Shown here piece by piece: positions 14,710-24,249 of a DNA stretch of 64,000 nucleotides. Source of the DNA: Clostridiales bacterium (GTDB lineage Bacteria > Bacillota > Clostridia > Christensenellales > Aristaeellaceae); assembly GCA_015056015.1 (NCBI GenBank), contig SVHD01000001.1:1-64000 (forward strand), in the 5' to 3' direction. The translations under genes and the position numbers were made by a program. Each line of letters opens with the position of its first letter. The stretch's first letter is position 1. Below the pieces are notes generated by a model that had not been told where the DNA came from, ran no database searches, and worked only from the letters and a program-made list of their open reading frames with translations.

Positions 14710-16032
14710 TCAATGACCCTCCTCTTGCCAGGAAATAAATTTTTTTACCAATCGATTGATTCTTCTTCTGCCAGATGCAGCCGCCAGAATGGTATCCGCA
14801 TCCTGCTGCCAGCCCGTTCGCCGCAGCAGATAAACGGCCAGGGCCAGGGCGTAGGTCTGCTCTTCTTCCCGATCGCAGGCCCGCTTTTCCGCCGCCGATA
14901 ATCGTTTCCAAAGCGGCGGCAGCAGGCGATAGATCATCGTTTCATCCAGGGTATGATTCAGCATCACGCAAAGGCGATGAAGCATTCTGTTCAGCGGGCC
15001 GCGCTTCCCGGACGAAGGCAAATCCGCCAATTGCCGGCCAAGAATAGCCAGCATCATGCCCCGGCCTTCATAAACTCGCAGATCATCCGGATTCTGCTTA
15101 TGCCAGATGGCCGCCGGATCATCCGGATCCAGATCCAGCCAGGCTGCCAGCGCCCGGGCCGCCTCATCCCATCTGCCCATATTCCGGCAGGTAAGATATT
15201 GCAGCCGCCAGTATTCCGCGCTGGATGGGAATTGCCGCAGCCGCCCCTGCAAAAAGCGCAGGGCCAGGGCATATTCCCCCATATTCCAGGCCAGCGTGCA
15301 AAAATATTCGCTCTGGGTAATATTCCGGCTGCGCAGCCCGGCTCGGATCAGGCTGATCCTTGCCTCGCGCTTATGCCCGGCGTCAAAATAGGTGCGGGCC
15401 AGGGCCAGCCAGGCCTGGCTATCCCAGGGCCGCTCCTGCGTGATCCAGAGAAAATAGGGAATGGCCTCCCTGGGTTCGCATAAAATGCCCTGCAGCGATG
15501 CACCCGGACAGGTTTTCCCCATTTTCCAGGCACGGCTGCTCAATTTCCCTGCCGTATCCTTATCTCCGGCCAGAAAGGCTTCCCGGGCCCGCCGGCAAAG
15601 GGACAGGCTGCGGGCGGTGCGGGGCGGATGCACATCATTCTGCCAGGGATACTGCTGCAGATAATCCATGGCGGCGTCTGCATATTCCCCCATCGGATCC
15701 AGGCGCAGGCATTTTTCAAAGGCCGCCAGGGCCACCGGCTCATGCCATCTGGCCAGGGCGCAGACGCCGATGAGAAAGCATGCGCTGCCGGTCATGCCAT
15801 GCTGATTCACTTCCCGCACCAGGCATCTTTCCGCTGCAGTATAGCATTCCATCCCGGCATAAATCCGGGCCAGTTCCAGGGCCGTTCCGGGGGCGTGATC
15901 CTTTTCCAGGGCTTTGCGCATCATGCGCGCCGCTTCCGGCTGCCGTGCATGGGCGTCATACCACCGGGCGCGATGGGACCAATAGGATGCCGGACGCTCA
16001 AAGGGCACCACATTCCCGTGGGCTTCCCTCAT
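14710..16032 (-). CDS. Tetratricopeptide-repeat protein
   Basis: This 440-residue protein is built of TPR-like helix pairs (ARQPEAARMMRKALEKDHAP, VALAAFEKCLRLDPMGEYAD, LAWNMGEYALALRFLQGRLR, WDEAARALAAWLDLDPDDPA). It lacks a signal peptide and ends in a basic tail. Its ATG overlaps the hslO stop (ATGA), so it is translationally coupled to the chaperone. The function is likely protein-protein interaction; no catalytic residues are seen. Confidence 0.75.
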   Translation of the reverse strand: MREAHGNVVPFERPASYWSHRARWYDAHARQPEAARMMRKALEKDHAPGTALELARIYAGMECYTAAERCLVREVNQHGMTGSACFLIGVCALARWHEPVALAAFEKCLRLDPMGEYADAAMDYLQQYPWQNDVHPPRTARSLSLCRRAREAFLAGDKDTAGKLSSRAWKMGKTCPGASLQGILCEPREAIPYFLWITQERPWDSQAWLALARTYFDAGHKREARISLIRAGLRSRNITQSEYFCTLAWNMGEYALALRFLQGRLRQFPSSAEYWRLQYLTCRNMGRWDEAARALAAWLDLDPDDPAAIWHKQNPDDLRVYEGRGMMLAILGRQLADLPSSGKRGPLNRMLHRLCVMLNHTLDETMIYRLLPPLWKRLSAAEKRACDREEEQTYALALAVYLLRRTGWQQDADTILAAASGRRRINRLVKKFISWQEEGH

Positions 16033-16931
16033 CGGCTGGCCCCTTTCAGAAGCGCCAGCAGATCATCCTCGGTAAAGCGATGGGCAGTACGGCAGAAATG
16101 GCAGGTCAATTCCGCGCCGTGATCTTCTTCAATCAGCTGCAGCAATTCCCGCTTGCCCATGGCAAGCAGCGCCCGTTCCATCTTTTCCCGGCTGCAATCG
16201 CATTGATAAGAAAGAGGCTCCCGGGAGAGAATCTGCATATCCATGCCCTCAAACCAGCCCTTGGCCAGATCTTCCAGGGGATCTTCGGCCACTTCCCGGC
16301 TGATGGAGGTAAAGAAGAGGGATCGCACTTCCAATTGCTCCAGCATTTCTTCGGTGCAGCCCGGCATGGCCTGCATCAGCGCGCCGCCGGCAGACATGCA
16401 GAAGCCATCATGCACCAGGCAGCCCAGGGCCACCAGAGAGGGCACCTGTTCGCTGGTGGTGAAGTACTGGGCAAAATCCTCGCCCAGCTCGCCGGAAACC
16501 AGGGGACTCTGGCCGATATAGGGCTCCTTCAGCCCCAGATCCTTGATGACGGTCAGCCGGCCTTCATGGCCAACCAATCCGCCCACATCCAGATGCCCAT
16601 CCTTTTTCAGGGGCAATTCCACTTCCGGATGATGCATGGAAATTTTCACCTTGCCGCCATGGGCGACAGAGGTGATCTTACCGCCGGGGCCGTCGCCGGC
16701 CACGGTGACGGTGACGGAGGCTTCATCATTTTTCATCATCACGCCCAGCATGGCTGTGGCGGTCATGGTGCGGCTCATGGCGGCCAGGGCCGTGGAGGAG
16801 GGCTGATGGATTTCCGCCGCCTTCCGGGCCATTCCGGTAGTGCGGCACAAAAGCACCCGCGCCATCCCGCCAAAGAGCGTGATATGCAGCATTTCGTCCG
16901 GCAAATTCAGCACAGAATAATTTTCTTTCAT
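16029..16931 (-). CDS. hslO: Redox-regulated molecular chaperone Hsp33
   Basis: The 300-residue length and sequence match Hsp33. The N-terminal domain contains SSTALAAMSRTMTATAMLG and the GPGGKITSVAHGGKVK stretch. The C-terminal redox switch has the zinc-binding CxC at C244/C246 (CDC) and CxxC at C277/C280 (CHFC). In the reduced cell the four cysteines hold zinc; oxidation releases it and activates the holdase. The ATG follows AAGGAGTTCCC. A hairpin repeat (copy C) stands immediately upstream of this ribosome binding site. It is first of three overlapping genes. Confidence 0.97.
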   Translation of the reverse strand: MKENYSVLNLPDEMLHITLFGGMARVLLCRTTGMARKAAEIHQPSSTALAAMSRTMTATAMLGVMMKNDEASVTVTVAGDGPGGKITSVAHGGKVKISMHHPEVELPLKKDGHLDVGGLVGHEGRLTVIKDLGLKEPYIGQSPLVSGELGEDFAQYFTTSEQVPSLVALGCLVHDGFCMSAGGALMQAMPGCTEEMLEQLEVRSLFFTSISREVAEDPLEDLAKGWFEGMDMQILSREPLSYQCDCSREKMERALLAMGKRELLQLIEEDHGAELTCHFCRTAHRFTEDDLLALLKGASR

Positions 16932-16947
16932 GGGAACTCCTTATTTT

Positions 16948-17010
16948 CGGGGGAAACCATTCTTTGAAGCCAAAGAATGGTTTCCCCCGCTCCCCCTTCC
17001 AAGAAAGCTG
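16948..17010 (-). repeat. Hairpin repeat copy C (with flank)
   Basis: A 19-base perfect stem (16948-16966 with 16971-16989; CGGGGGAAACCATTCTTTG) and the flank CTCCCCCTTCCAAGAAAGC at 16990-17008. It lies between hslO's start and copy D and could fold in the hslO leader. Confidence 0.88.
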
Positions 17011-17149
17011 CTTGGGATATTCCTTGGCTTCGTTAAAAAAAACAATTTCCCCATGATTATTGATGGATTCATGGGACAATCCACAAATCTATACGCTTTT
17101 TGTAACAGGGAAAAATACACAGATCCTGTGTCAACCAGCCCATTTCCCG

Positions 17150-17300
17150 GCCGGTTTTCTTTGGGAGGGCGCGGGAGGAACTTTCCAGGAACAAACCCGG
17201 AGGGTTTGTAACGCGTCATCGGTCAATTTGGCAAATGTGGATAGCATACACAAGCACAGCGCAAGGTATGCGATGCGACTGAAAAGAAAGGTCCTCCCGC
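17150..17300 (+). repeat. Hairpin repeat copy D, loop expanded by about 99 bases
   Basis: Flank CCGGTTTTCTTTGGGAGGGC (17151-17170) is followed by left arm GCGGGAGGAACTTTC (17171-17185). The right arm GAAAGGTCCTCCCGC appears only at 17286-17300. The roughly 99 intervening bases replace the usual 2-5 base loop, so a short insertion split the hairpin. The right arm is six bases from the stop of the 17307-18407 gene. Confidence 0.75.
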
Positions 17301-17306
17301 AAAACC

Positions 17307-18407
17307 TTATCCCAGTTGCACTACCGACAGCGCGGCGCCGCGAACAGGATCGCCGAAGGAAACGGTGTAGATGACGTAGAGGCGGCCATCCGCTTCCCAG
17401 GCCACGGGATAATGCCAGCAAATGCCCCCCGGCAGATCTGCCCCGGGGCCATCCTGCAAAATCAGGCCATGGGTAAATCGCATTTCTCCCGATTCAGAAA
17501 ATAACAGGGCCAGGCGGCTGCGGTCATATCGGATTCCGGTATAAAGATTTCCGATCAGATAATGCCGCCCATCAGAGAGCGTATCGGAATAGATTTTGCT
17601 GCCAATCAGAGGAATATCATGGGCGAAAGGGCCATGCCAGGTTTCCCCAAGATCATGGGATTGATACAGAATCGGCACCTGGCGCTGATCATCCCGGCAG
17701 AAAATGGTGATGGTTTCCCCCTGAATCACGGCGGAAAGCTCCGGATGCACCAGCTTGGATCCATCGGGCATATCGCCATTTTCCGCAATCTTCACCAGCC
17801 GCCATTCCCCATCGATCTTGCCCGAATCGGAAATGAGCACCGCCGGGGTATTGGGAAAGCCATCCAATTCCGCAATCCGGCCCGGCAGCAGCAATTTACC
17901 ATTGGGCAAATGATATACATTGGTATTCAGCTTGAAGGGGATGGGCCGGGACCAGAGAAAATCATATTTCCCCGTTTCCTCATTATATCGATACAAATCC
18001 AGGGAATGGATCAAATCCGCACCCACCATCTGATTCATCAAAAGAAACAGGGTATCATCGCAAATACCAAAGACCGGCGGACAATAGAGGATTTTTCCCG
18101 TTGGATCCTGGGCCAGCATTTCCGGTTCCGTCCAGGTCTTCCCCCCATCATAGGATTTAGCTCCCCGAATCGGCGTAAAGCCCTTGAGTTCCGTTACCGG
18201 GCAATTATACCAGGCCGCATGCAGCACCCCATGAAATTCAATCACTGCCGCTTCATGCAGGAATTGGTATTCCTCATTCGGCAGAAAAACGGGATAGGTT
18301 TTCACCCGGTAATCCTTGGAAAGGGAAGCAACATCCAGGCCGGAAAGCAAGGATAGGACCGGCAGTTTTTCTGCCAACGCCCAATCCTCGGCATCATAGT
18401 GCTTCAT
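17307..18407 (-). CDS. Sialidase-family (BNR/Asp-box) beta-propeller protein
   Basis: A 366-residue cytoplasmic protein with Asp-box turns SYDGGKTW and SHDLGETW, spaced as in six-bladed sialidase propellers. An N-terminal strand contains LHEAAVIEFHGVLHAAWYN, and VYHLPNGKLLLPGRIAE lies mid-protein. It lacks a secretion signal, so any substrate would be an internalised oligosaccharide; it could be a glycoside hydrolase or a non-sialidase member of the BNR superfamily. I did not find the classic FRIP arginine motif clearly. It is transcribed alone, with repeat copies D and E on either side. Confidence 0.7.
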   Translation of the reverse strand: MKHYDAEDWALAEKLPVLSLLSGLDVASLSKDYRVKTYPVFLPNEEYQFLHEAAVIEFHGVLHAAWYNCPVTELKGFTPIRGAKSYDGGKTWTEPEMLAQDPTGKILYCPPVFGICDDTLFLLMNQMVGADLIHSLDLYRYNEETGKYDFLWSRPIPFKLNTNVYHLPNGKLLLPGRIAELDGFPNTPAVLISDSGKIDGEWRLVKIAENGDMPDGSKLVHPELSAVIQGETITIFCRDDQRQVPILYQSHDLGETWHGPFAHDIPLIGSKIYSDTLSDGRHYLIGNLYTGIRYDRSRLALLFSESGEMRFTHGLILQDGPGADLPGGICWHYPVAWEADGRLYVIYTVSFGDPVRGAALSVVQLG

Positions 18408-18480
18408 TCACTTCATCCTTTCACAAATCAAGCCACAAGGAGAAGCACCTTGCTTGTGGTACGATCCGAAAAATTCCCAG

Positions 18481-18540
18481 TAGCTTTCTTGGAGGGGGCC
18501 CGGGGGAACCGTTCTTTGGCTCCAAAGAACGGTTCCCACG
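18481..18540 (+). repeat. Hairpin repeat copy E (with flank, unpaired)
   Basis: Flank TAGCTTTCTTGGAGGGGGCC (18481-18500), then GGGGGAACCGTTCTTTGG (18502-18519) with complement to 18540. It sits seven bases from the stop codon of the PFL gene and has no facing partner. Confidence 0.88.
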
Positions 18541-18547
18541 AAAAACC

Positions 18548-19900
18548 TCAATTCTTCAAGCTATTCAAAGGCGCGGGGATGCGGCCGCCGCGGGCGATGA
18601 AATCATCGGAAGAGAAAGGATGCACGGGAATAACGGGAGCACGACCCAGCAGGCCGCCGAATTCCACAAAATCCCCCACCTTCTTGCCCGGCGCAGGAAT
18701 AATGCGCACGGCGGTGGTCTTGGTATTGATCATGCCGATGGCCGCTTCATCCGCGATAATGGCGGAGATGGTGGCGGCAGAGGTATCCCCGGGTACAGCA
18801 ATCATATCCAGGCCCACGGAGCAAACGCAGGTCATGGCTTCCAGCTTATCCAGGGTCAGGGCGCCGCAGGCGGCAGCCTCGATCATGCCGATATCTTCAC
18901 TGACGGGAATGAAAGCGCCGGAAAGGCCGCCCACATGGGAAGAGGCCATCACGCCGCCCTTTTTCACCGCATCGTTAAGCAGCGCCAGCGCCGCCGTGGT
19001 GCCATGGGTGCCGCATTTTTCCAGGCCCATTTCCTCCAGAATATGGGCCACGCTATCGCCGATGGCAGGGGTGGGGGCCAGGGAAAGATCCACGATGCCA
19101 AAGGGCACATTCAGGCGGCGGGAGGCCTCCTGGGCAACCAGCTGGCCCACGCGGGTGATGCGGAAGGCGGTTTTCTTGATGGTTTCAGCCACCACATCAA
19201 AGGGCGCGCCCTTGACATTTTCCAATGCCCGCTTGACCACGCCGGGGCCGCTGACGCCCACGCTCACCGCGCAATCGCCCTCGCCGGGGCCAAAGAATGC
19301 GCCGGCCATGAAGGGGTTATCCTCCACCGCATTGGCAAATACCACCAGCTTGGCGCAGCCAAAGCCATCCCGATCCCGGGTCTTTTCCGCCAGTTCCTTA
19401 ATCGCCTGGCCGCAAAGGCGCACGGCATCCATATCAATGCCCGCCTTGGTGGAGGCCACATTGACAGAAGAGCACATTACATCCGTTTCGGATAATGCCT
19501 GGGGCAGGGACTGAATCAGCCGGCGATCCGCCTCGGTCATGCCCTTTTGCACCAGCGCGCTGTAGCCGCCGATGAAATCCACGCCCGTTTCCTTGGCCGC
19601 CTTATCCAGCGCCATGGCCACCGGAATGGGATCGGGCACAGCCCCGGTGATCAGGGAAATGGGGGTAACGGAAATACGCTTGTTGACGATGGGCACGCCG
19701 ATTTCGCGCTCGATCTGCTCGCCAACCTTGACCAGGTTTTCCGCCTGGCGCACAATGCGATTATATACCCGGCTCGCCAGACGATGGGTATCATCGCAAA
19801 CGCAATTGAACAGAGAAATGCCCATGGTAATGGTGCGCACATCCAGCTTTTCCTGGTCAATCATGCGCAGGGTTTCCAAAATCTCATTCGTGTGAATCAT
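18548..19900 (-). CDS. PFL-family protein (UPF0210/DUF711)
   Basis: About 450 residues, starting at the ATG 19900 after CGGAGGATAT. It is a close match by eye to the UPF0210 (DUF711) family, which is structurally related to pyruvate formate-lyase-type folds but without known activity. Recognisable stretches are [20 protein letters not shown] near the start, [27 protein letters not shown] and the conserved end [20 protein letters not shown]. In Bacillota this gene typically follows an ACT-domain protein, as here (20184-20465), implying ligand-regulated metabolism. Here the two are separated by a repeat unit (F/G). Confidence 0.93.
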   Translation of the reverse strand: MIHTNEILETLRMIDQEKLDVRTITMGISLFNCVCDDTHRLASRVYNRIVRQAENLVKVGEQIEREIGVPIVNKRISVTPISLITGAVPDPIPVAMALDKAAKETGVDFIGGYSALVQKGMTEADRRLIQSLPQALSETDVMCSSVNVASTKAGIDMDAVRLCGQAIKELAEKTRDRDGFGCAKLVVFANAVEDNPFMAGAFFGPGEGDCAVSVGVSGPGVVKRALENVKGAPFDVVAETIKKTAFRITRVGQLVAQEASRRLNVPFGIVDLSLAPTPAIGDSVAHILEEMGLEKCGTHGTTAALALLNDAVKKGGVMASSHVGGLSGAFIPVSEDIGMIEAAACGALTLDKLEAMTCVCSVGLDMIAVPGDTSAATISAIIADEAAIGMINTKTTAVRIIPAPGKKVGDFVEFGGLLGRAPVIPVHPFSSDDFIARGGRIPAPLNSLKN

Positions 19901-19928
19901 ATATCCTCCGAGGGGAAAATTATCATTT

Positions 19929-19995
19929 GCGGGGGAAACCATTCTTTGATGCCAAAGAATGGTTTCCCCCGCACCCCCTTCCAAGAAAGCGGCCG
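19929..19995 (-). repeat. Hairpin repeat copy F (with flank)
   Basis: A 20-base stem (19929-19948 with 19953-19972; GCGGGGGAAACCATTCTTTG) and the flank ACCCCCTTCCAAGAAAGC at 19973-19990. Its interior side shares GGGATATTCCTTGGCT with copy C. It faces copy G. Confidence 0.88.
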
Positions 19996-20103
19996 GGGAT
20001 ATTCCTTGGCTCATATTCCAATCTAATTTTCCCCTGTTACGAAAAATTTCTTTGTTGTTGCAGGGACACACCGGCGCGCAGAGGCAACCAATTGTTTTTC
20101 CCA

Positions 20104-20166
20104 ATCGGTTTTCTTTGGGAGAGCGCGAGAGGGCCTTTCTTTTTCCTAAAAGAAAGGTTCTCTCGC
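20104..20166 (+). repeat. Hairpin repeat copy G (with flank)
   Basis: Flank CGGTTTTCTTTGGGAGAGC, then GCGAGAGGGCCTTTCTTTT (20125-20143) pairing with 20148-20166 including two G-T wobbles. It ends 17 bases from the ACT gene's stop. With F it makes a 238-bp unit inside what is usually a tight ACT-PFL operon. Confidence 0.88.
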
Positions 20167-20183
20167 AAAATTTCCCACGTTCC

Positions 20184-20465
20184 TCAAATCTGGTGCATGG
20201 CCTCGAAGATTTCGTTCTTCTGGATGCGGATTTGCACACCCAGTTCTTCGCCCAGGGCCTGCAGATCACTCTGCAGCACGTCGAAGGTGCAGGTAGGATC
20301 GGAAATATCCACCACCATCAGCATATTGAAAAAGCCATCCAGGATGGTTTGAGAAATATCAAGAATATTAATACCACGCTCGTAGAGCACGCCACTGACC
20401 TTGGCGATGATGCCCTTGCGGTCAAAACCCAGAACGGTTACTACAGCCTTGGATGCTACAGCCAT
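20184..20465 (-). CDS. ACT-domain protein (UPF0237)
   Basis: A 93-residue single ACT domain: [20 protein letters not shown] then [21 protein letters not shown] and [16 protein letters not shown]. The start ATG at 20465 has GGGG nine bases upstream. UPF0237 proteins bind small ligands (amino-acid-like) and are commonly encoded just ahead of the PFL-family gene, as here. Confidence 0.93.
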   Translation of the reverse strand: MAVASKAVVTVLGFDRKGIIAKVSGVLYERGINILDISQTILDGFFNMLMVVDISDPTCTFDVLQSDLQALGEELGVQIRIQKNEIFEAMHQI

Positions 20466-20667
20466 TGCAAAATTCCCCTTTCGGATAGTGTACTCTTTAT
20501 TATACCGCAGGCCTTGTTTCTTTTCAAGTTTTCCGGTTTTTTTCCGCATAAAAAAGGCCGACCAGATGCGCTTTTTTACTCAGTTTTCCCCACTTTTTCC
20601 GAAAAAAACGACCATTTGCATATGGGCATAAAAAAAGCGCCGCTTCCGTGGGAAGGGCGCTGTCAAT

Positions 20668-21354
20668 TCAGGCGTTTTGCTTTTCCAGTTTTGCTTGTTT
20701 CGTCCATACGATGGCGCATTGGAATACCCGCCAGACATTATAAAAACCAATGATCAGATAATTGGCGTTTTCCGGATGCTCCAGCACGATGGCGCCCCAC
20801 ATCACCAGATAAACCAGGGTGCCCGCCGCCTTGATATACTGGGATTCCACGAAAACCAAGGCAGTAAGCAGGGTGGAAATAATATCGATCACAAACATCA
20901 GCGCATCCAGCCCCGGATGGGCAGCCGATGCAAATAACGGCCGCAGAAACAGCATGCATCCCCCCCACAGCACCCCCAACCCACCCAGGGAAAGCGCCCA
21001 TTGCCGGGGATTCAGGCGCTTAAAATGCACCTGCCGCCCCGTGGTATGCCGCTTCCAGTTAAAGAAAGTCCACATCTGCATGGGAAAGGAAATAAAGATC
21101 GCCGAAACGATGGAGAAAACCAGCCCTTCCATGAAATAGCCAACCGTGTACAAAAGCACATTCATGGCGCCCAGCAGATAGCTGTATCGATTGGCCCGGG
21201 CCGCCAGCAGCATCACCGCAAGAGAAATCAGGGTGGGCAGGGTTTTGACGGGATGCTGCTTATTGAGCATGGAAAAAATAAGGATGCCCGCCCCGGCCAG
21301 AATCATGGGCAGGGTATCCACCAGAAAAATCTTCCGTTTTTCTTTGGTCAGCAT
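20668..21354 (-). CDS. PnuC-family nicotinamide riboside/vitamin transporter-like protein
   Basis: A 228-residue membrane protein with about seven hydrophobic segments. The region AARANRYSYLLGAMNVLLYT then FPMQMWTFFNWKRH resembles the conserved core of PnuC transporters, and NVWRVFQCAIVW near the end fits the last helix. PnuC proteins facilitate uptake of nicotinamide riboside or related pyridines. No riboswitch is evident upstream, and no NAD-salvage gene is adjacent, so the substrate is inferred from the family only. GGGAG precedes the ATG. Confidence 0.75.
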   Translation of the reverse strand: MLTKEKRKIFLVDTLPMILAGAGILIFSMLNKQHPVKTLPTLISLAVMLLAARANRYSYLLGAMNVLLYTVGYFMEGLVFSIVSAIFISFPMQMWTFFNWKRHTTGRQVHFKRLNPRQWALSLGGLGVLWGGCMLFLRPLFASAAHPGLDALMFVIDIISTLLTALVFVESQYIKAAGTLVYLVMWGAIVLEHPENANYLIIGFYNVWRVFQCAIVWTKQAKLEKQNA

Positions 21355-21469
21355 GTGCGTTTCTCCCTTGTGTCAAGCTTCCGTTCTATTCTAATCCATG
21401 CCGCCGCGCCTTTCAATGCCTCCATCAGACAGGATTTTCAAAACCTGTCAAACGAGGAAATCATCCAAG

Positions 21470-21495
21470 AAAAAAGAGCAGTTTATAACTGTTCT
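21470..21495 (-). terminator. Terminator downstream of the ABC transporter gene
   Basis: AGAGCAGTT (21475-21483) pairs with AACTGTTCT (21487-21495) across three bases; on the minus strand TTTTTT follows. It lies beyond repeat copy H, suggesting that copy H alone does not fully terminate. The stretch 21355-21460 holds nothing else recognisable. Confidence 0.7.
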
Positions 21496-21572
21496 TTCTA
21501 AGATTCAATCCATATTTTTCTATTCAAAAAGGGGGATTCATCATTATTATAGGTCTTATAATATTGCCCCAA

Positions 21573-21634
21573 TAGCTTTCTTGGAGGGGGCGCGGGGGAA
21601 CCATTCTTTGGCTTACAAAGAATGGTTCCCCCGC
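21573..21634 (+). repeat. Hairpin repeat copy H (with flank, unpaired)
   Basis: Flank AGCTTTCTTGGAGGGGGC (21574-21591) and a perfect 19-base stem, GCGGGGGAACCATTCTTTG (21592-21610) with 21616-21634. It is the best-preserved copy and lies 20 bases after the ABC gene's stop. Confidence 0.92.
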
Positions 21635-21654
21635 AAAATTCTCCCCCGCCGCAA

Positions 21655-24249
21655 TCACTCGCTGCGCAGGGCCACCACGGGATCCTTTTTCGCCGCCAGG
21701 CGGGAAGGAATCAGGCCGGCGATGAAGGTAAGGAACACGGAGATCGCCACCAGGATGGCACCGCCAACGGGCGGCAGGGCGGCCATATTGGGAATGCTGG
21801 TGAGCGAATAAATGATGATATTGATCAGGATATTCAGAAGCAAGGTAACGCCGATACCAATGGCCCCGGCCGTAAAGCCCACGATCACAGTTTCCGCATT
21901 GAATACCCGGGAAATATCCCTCTTCGATGCACCGATAGCACGCAGAATGCCGATTTCCTTGGTGCGCTCCAGCACGCTGATATAGGTGATAATACCAATC
22001 ATGATGGAGGAAACCACCAGCGAAATGGCAACAAAGGCAATCAGCACATAAGAAATGGCATTGATGATGGTGGTAATGGAGCTCATCATCAGGCCCACGT
22101 AATCGGTATAATGAATGGCATGGTCTTCGCCGGCCGCTTCATTATAGGCAGTGATCAGGCTGCTGATCTCTTCCTTGGCCTCAAAATCCTTGGGGTAGAT
22201 GTAAATGGCGGAGGGGCTGTCCGGGGTGCTGTAGCCCAGCAGCGCCAGATTATCCTCCAGGGTGGAATCCGAAGTTTTGGGGGCATACTGGGCCATCATG
22301 GCCTGCAATTGTTCGGGGCTCAGCCGGGCCAGCATGGCCTGCTGTTCCGGAGGCAGCTGGCTCAGATCAAATTCTACGGGCGCCGCATCGGCAGTGGCAA
22401 AGGCCGCGCCGGTAAAAACGTCCACCCCGGGATTTTCCAGCTGTGCTCTGATAATTTCGCTGTTTTCCACCTGATTGAGCAGATAATCCATCAGCCCGGC
22501 GGTATAGCCCACAGAACCCGTCATGGAGGTGGAAACCGCCTCTTCAGAGGGCCGCAGAATACCAACCACCTTGATTTCCAGGGCATTTTCCAGGGCCTTG
22601 AGCAGATATTCCTCATCCTTGCGCATATCCACCCAGCCATTGCCCTGCTGCTGATAATAATCGGTATTCACCATCAGACGGAAGCGCAGCGCCATCAGTT
22701 CATCGTAGGTGAAGGTCATGGACTCCGTCTCAATGGGCTGGCCCAGCATCAGCTTTTCCATCTGGCCCTTCAGTTCGCTCTGATCCTTCAGGCCCAGAGA
22801 ATAAAGGGTATAATCGCTGATTTCGTTGTTTTCATTGATGATGATGACCAGTTCATCGAAATTTTCCGGCATGCGCCCGGCCAGAATATCATACTGGGCG
22901 GAAAGCAATTCCGGGTTATCCAGCAGCATTTCAAAGGCATTCATCATGGCCATGGAATTATTCATCATCAGATTATTGGATGTGGCCAGGGTGGCGGTAT
23001 CCATCATGGCGGTCATGCCGGTGGATTCCATGGTAGTGGAGGGATTGACCTGAATGGGTTTTCCCTGCTCATCAATCCTGTAAATGGTAAGGGGCGTGGA
23101 GTATTCATACTGAATATCGCTGATCAGCTCCGAAAGCCCGTTATCCGGATTTTCCAGGAATTTTTTGAAGGCGGTCAGATCATTTTCCGTCACATCGCTC
23201 ATCATGGAGGACATGACCTTGGTCATCACATCCCCCGAATAAACCAGCCCATCCTCCCGGGCCTCGATTTCCTCTGCCGCGCCCATCATGGTGGTTACCA
23301 TGGCGGTCATATCCATCGTCTTTTCTTCAATCATGATGGGATAAGAGGAAAGGGTATCCTCCTCCACCCGGCCGATAAAATCATTCACGCCGGCGGAAAG
23401 GGAGAGAATCAGGGCAATGCCGATAATGCCGATGGAGCCCGCAAAGGCGGTCAGCAGGGTACGGCCCTTTTTGGTCATAAGATTATTGAGGGAAAGAGAA
23501 AGGGCGGTTGCAAAGCTCATGGAGGGCTTCTTCTGCTTTTTATCCGTCTGGGCAGGAATGCTTTCCGCATCTGTGCAGGGATTGCTGTCGCTGGTTACCT
23601 GGCCATCCAGCAAACGGATGATCCGATTGGCATACTGATCGGCCAGATCCGGATTATGGGTAACCATGATGACCAGCTTTTCTTTGGAAATTTCCTTGAG
23701 AATTTCCATGACCTGCACGCTGGTTTCGCTGTCCAGGGCGCCGGTGGGCTCATCCGCCAGCAAAATATCCGGATCATTCACCAGCGCGCGGGCAATGGCC
23801 ACCCGCTGCATCTGGCCGCCGCTCATCTGATTGGGCTTCTTTTTGATCTGATCCGCAAGGCCCACCCGGGTCAGGGCGTCAATGGCCCGCTTGCGGCGCT
23901 CCGCCTTGCTTACACCCGATAAGGTCAGCGCCAATTCCACATTGGAAAGCACGCTCTGATGCGGAATCAGATTATAGCTCTGAAATACAAAACCGATGGA
24001 ATGATTCCGGTAGGCGTCCCAGTCATGATCCCTGAATTGCCGGGTAGACCGGCCGTTGATCAGAAGATCGCCGCTGGTATATTGATCCAGCCCGCCGATA
24101 ATATTGAGCAGCGTGGTTTTCCCGCAGCCGGAAGGCCCCAGGATGGCAGCGAATTCCCGATCCCGGAATTTCAAATCAACGCCCCGCAGCGCCGCCACCT
24201 TTGTATCCCCCGTCTGATAATCCTTAAAAATCTGTTTGAGAACCAGCAT
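21655..24249 (-). CDS. MacB-like ABC transporter, ATPase fused to FtsX-type permease
   Basis: About 864 residues. The N-terminal ATPase (1-225) has Walker A GPSGCGKTT, signature MSGGQMQR and Walker B DILLADEPTG. A linker leads to a membrane helix near 265 (TLLTAFAGSIGIIGIALILSL), a large extracellular domain of roughly 430 residues, and three C-terminal helices (AISYVLIAFVAISLVVSSIM; GFTAGAIGIGVTLLLNILIN; VGGAILVAISVFLTFIAGLI) with an FtsX-type coupling segment ERTKEIGILRAIGASKRDI. This type exports peptides or lipoproteins or acts as a mechanotransmitter rather than an importer. ATG 24249 is preceded by AAAGGAGATCAATC; a minus-strand TATACT (24298-24293) is a possible -10. Confidence 0.93.
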   Translation of the reverse strand: MLVLKQIFKDYQTGDTKVAALRGVDLKFRDREFAAILGPSGCGKTTLLNIIGGLDQYTSGDLLINGRSTRQFRDHDWDAYRNHSIGFVFQSYNLIPHQSVLSNVELALTLSGVSKAERRKRAIDALTRVGLADQIKKKPNQMSGGQMQRVAIARALVNDPDILLADEPTGALDSETSVQVMEILKEISKEKLVIMVTHNPDLADQYANRIIRLLDGQVTSDSNPCTDAESIPAQTDKKQKKPSMSFATALSLSLNNLMTKKGRTLLTAFAGSIGIIGIALILSLSAGVNDFIGRVEEDTLSSYPIMIEEKTMDMTAMVTTMMGAAEEIEAREDGLVYSGDVMTKVMSSMMSDVTENDLTAFKKFLENPDNGLSELISDIQYEYSTPLTIYRIDEQGKPIQVNPSTTMESTGMTAMMDTATLATSNNLMMNNSMAMMNAFEMLLDNPELLSAQYDILAGRMPENFDELVIIINENNEISDYTLYSLGLKDQSELKGQMEKLMLGQPIETESMTFTYDELMALRFRLMVNTDYYQQQGNGWVDMRKDEEYLLKALENALEIKVVGILRPSEEAVSTSMTGSVGYTAGLMDYLLNQVENSEIIRAQLENPGVDVFTGAAFATADAAPVEFDLSQLPPEQQAMLARLSPEQLQAMMAQYAPKTSDSTLEDNLALLGYSTPDSPSAIYIYPKDFEAKEEISSLITAYNEAAGEDHAIHYTDYVGLMMSSITTIINAISYVLIAFVAISLVVSSIMIGIITYISVLERTKEIGILRAIGASKRDISRVFNAETVIVGFTAGAIGIGVTLLLNILINIIIYSLTSIPNMAALPPVGGAILVAISVFLTFIAGLIPSRLAAKKDPVVALRSE

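Noticed and set aside
20466..20667. Possible riboswitch upstream of the ACT gene or downstream of the PnuC-like gene
   Set aside because: No conserved aptamer-like stems were found; the T-rich stretches are short and irregular.
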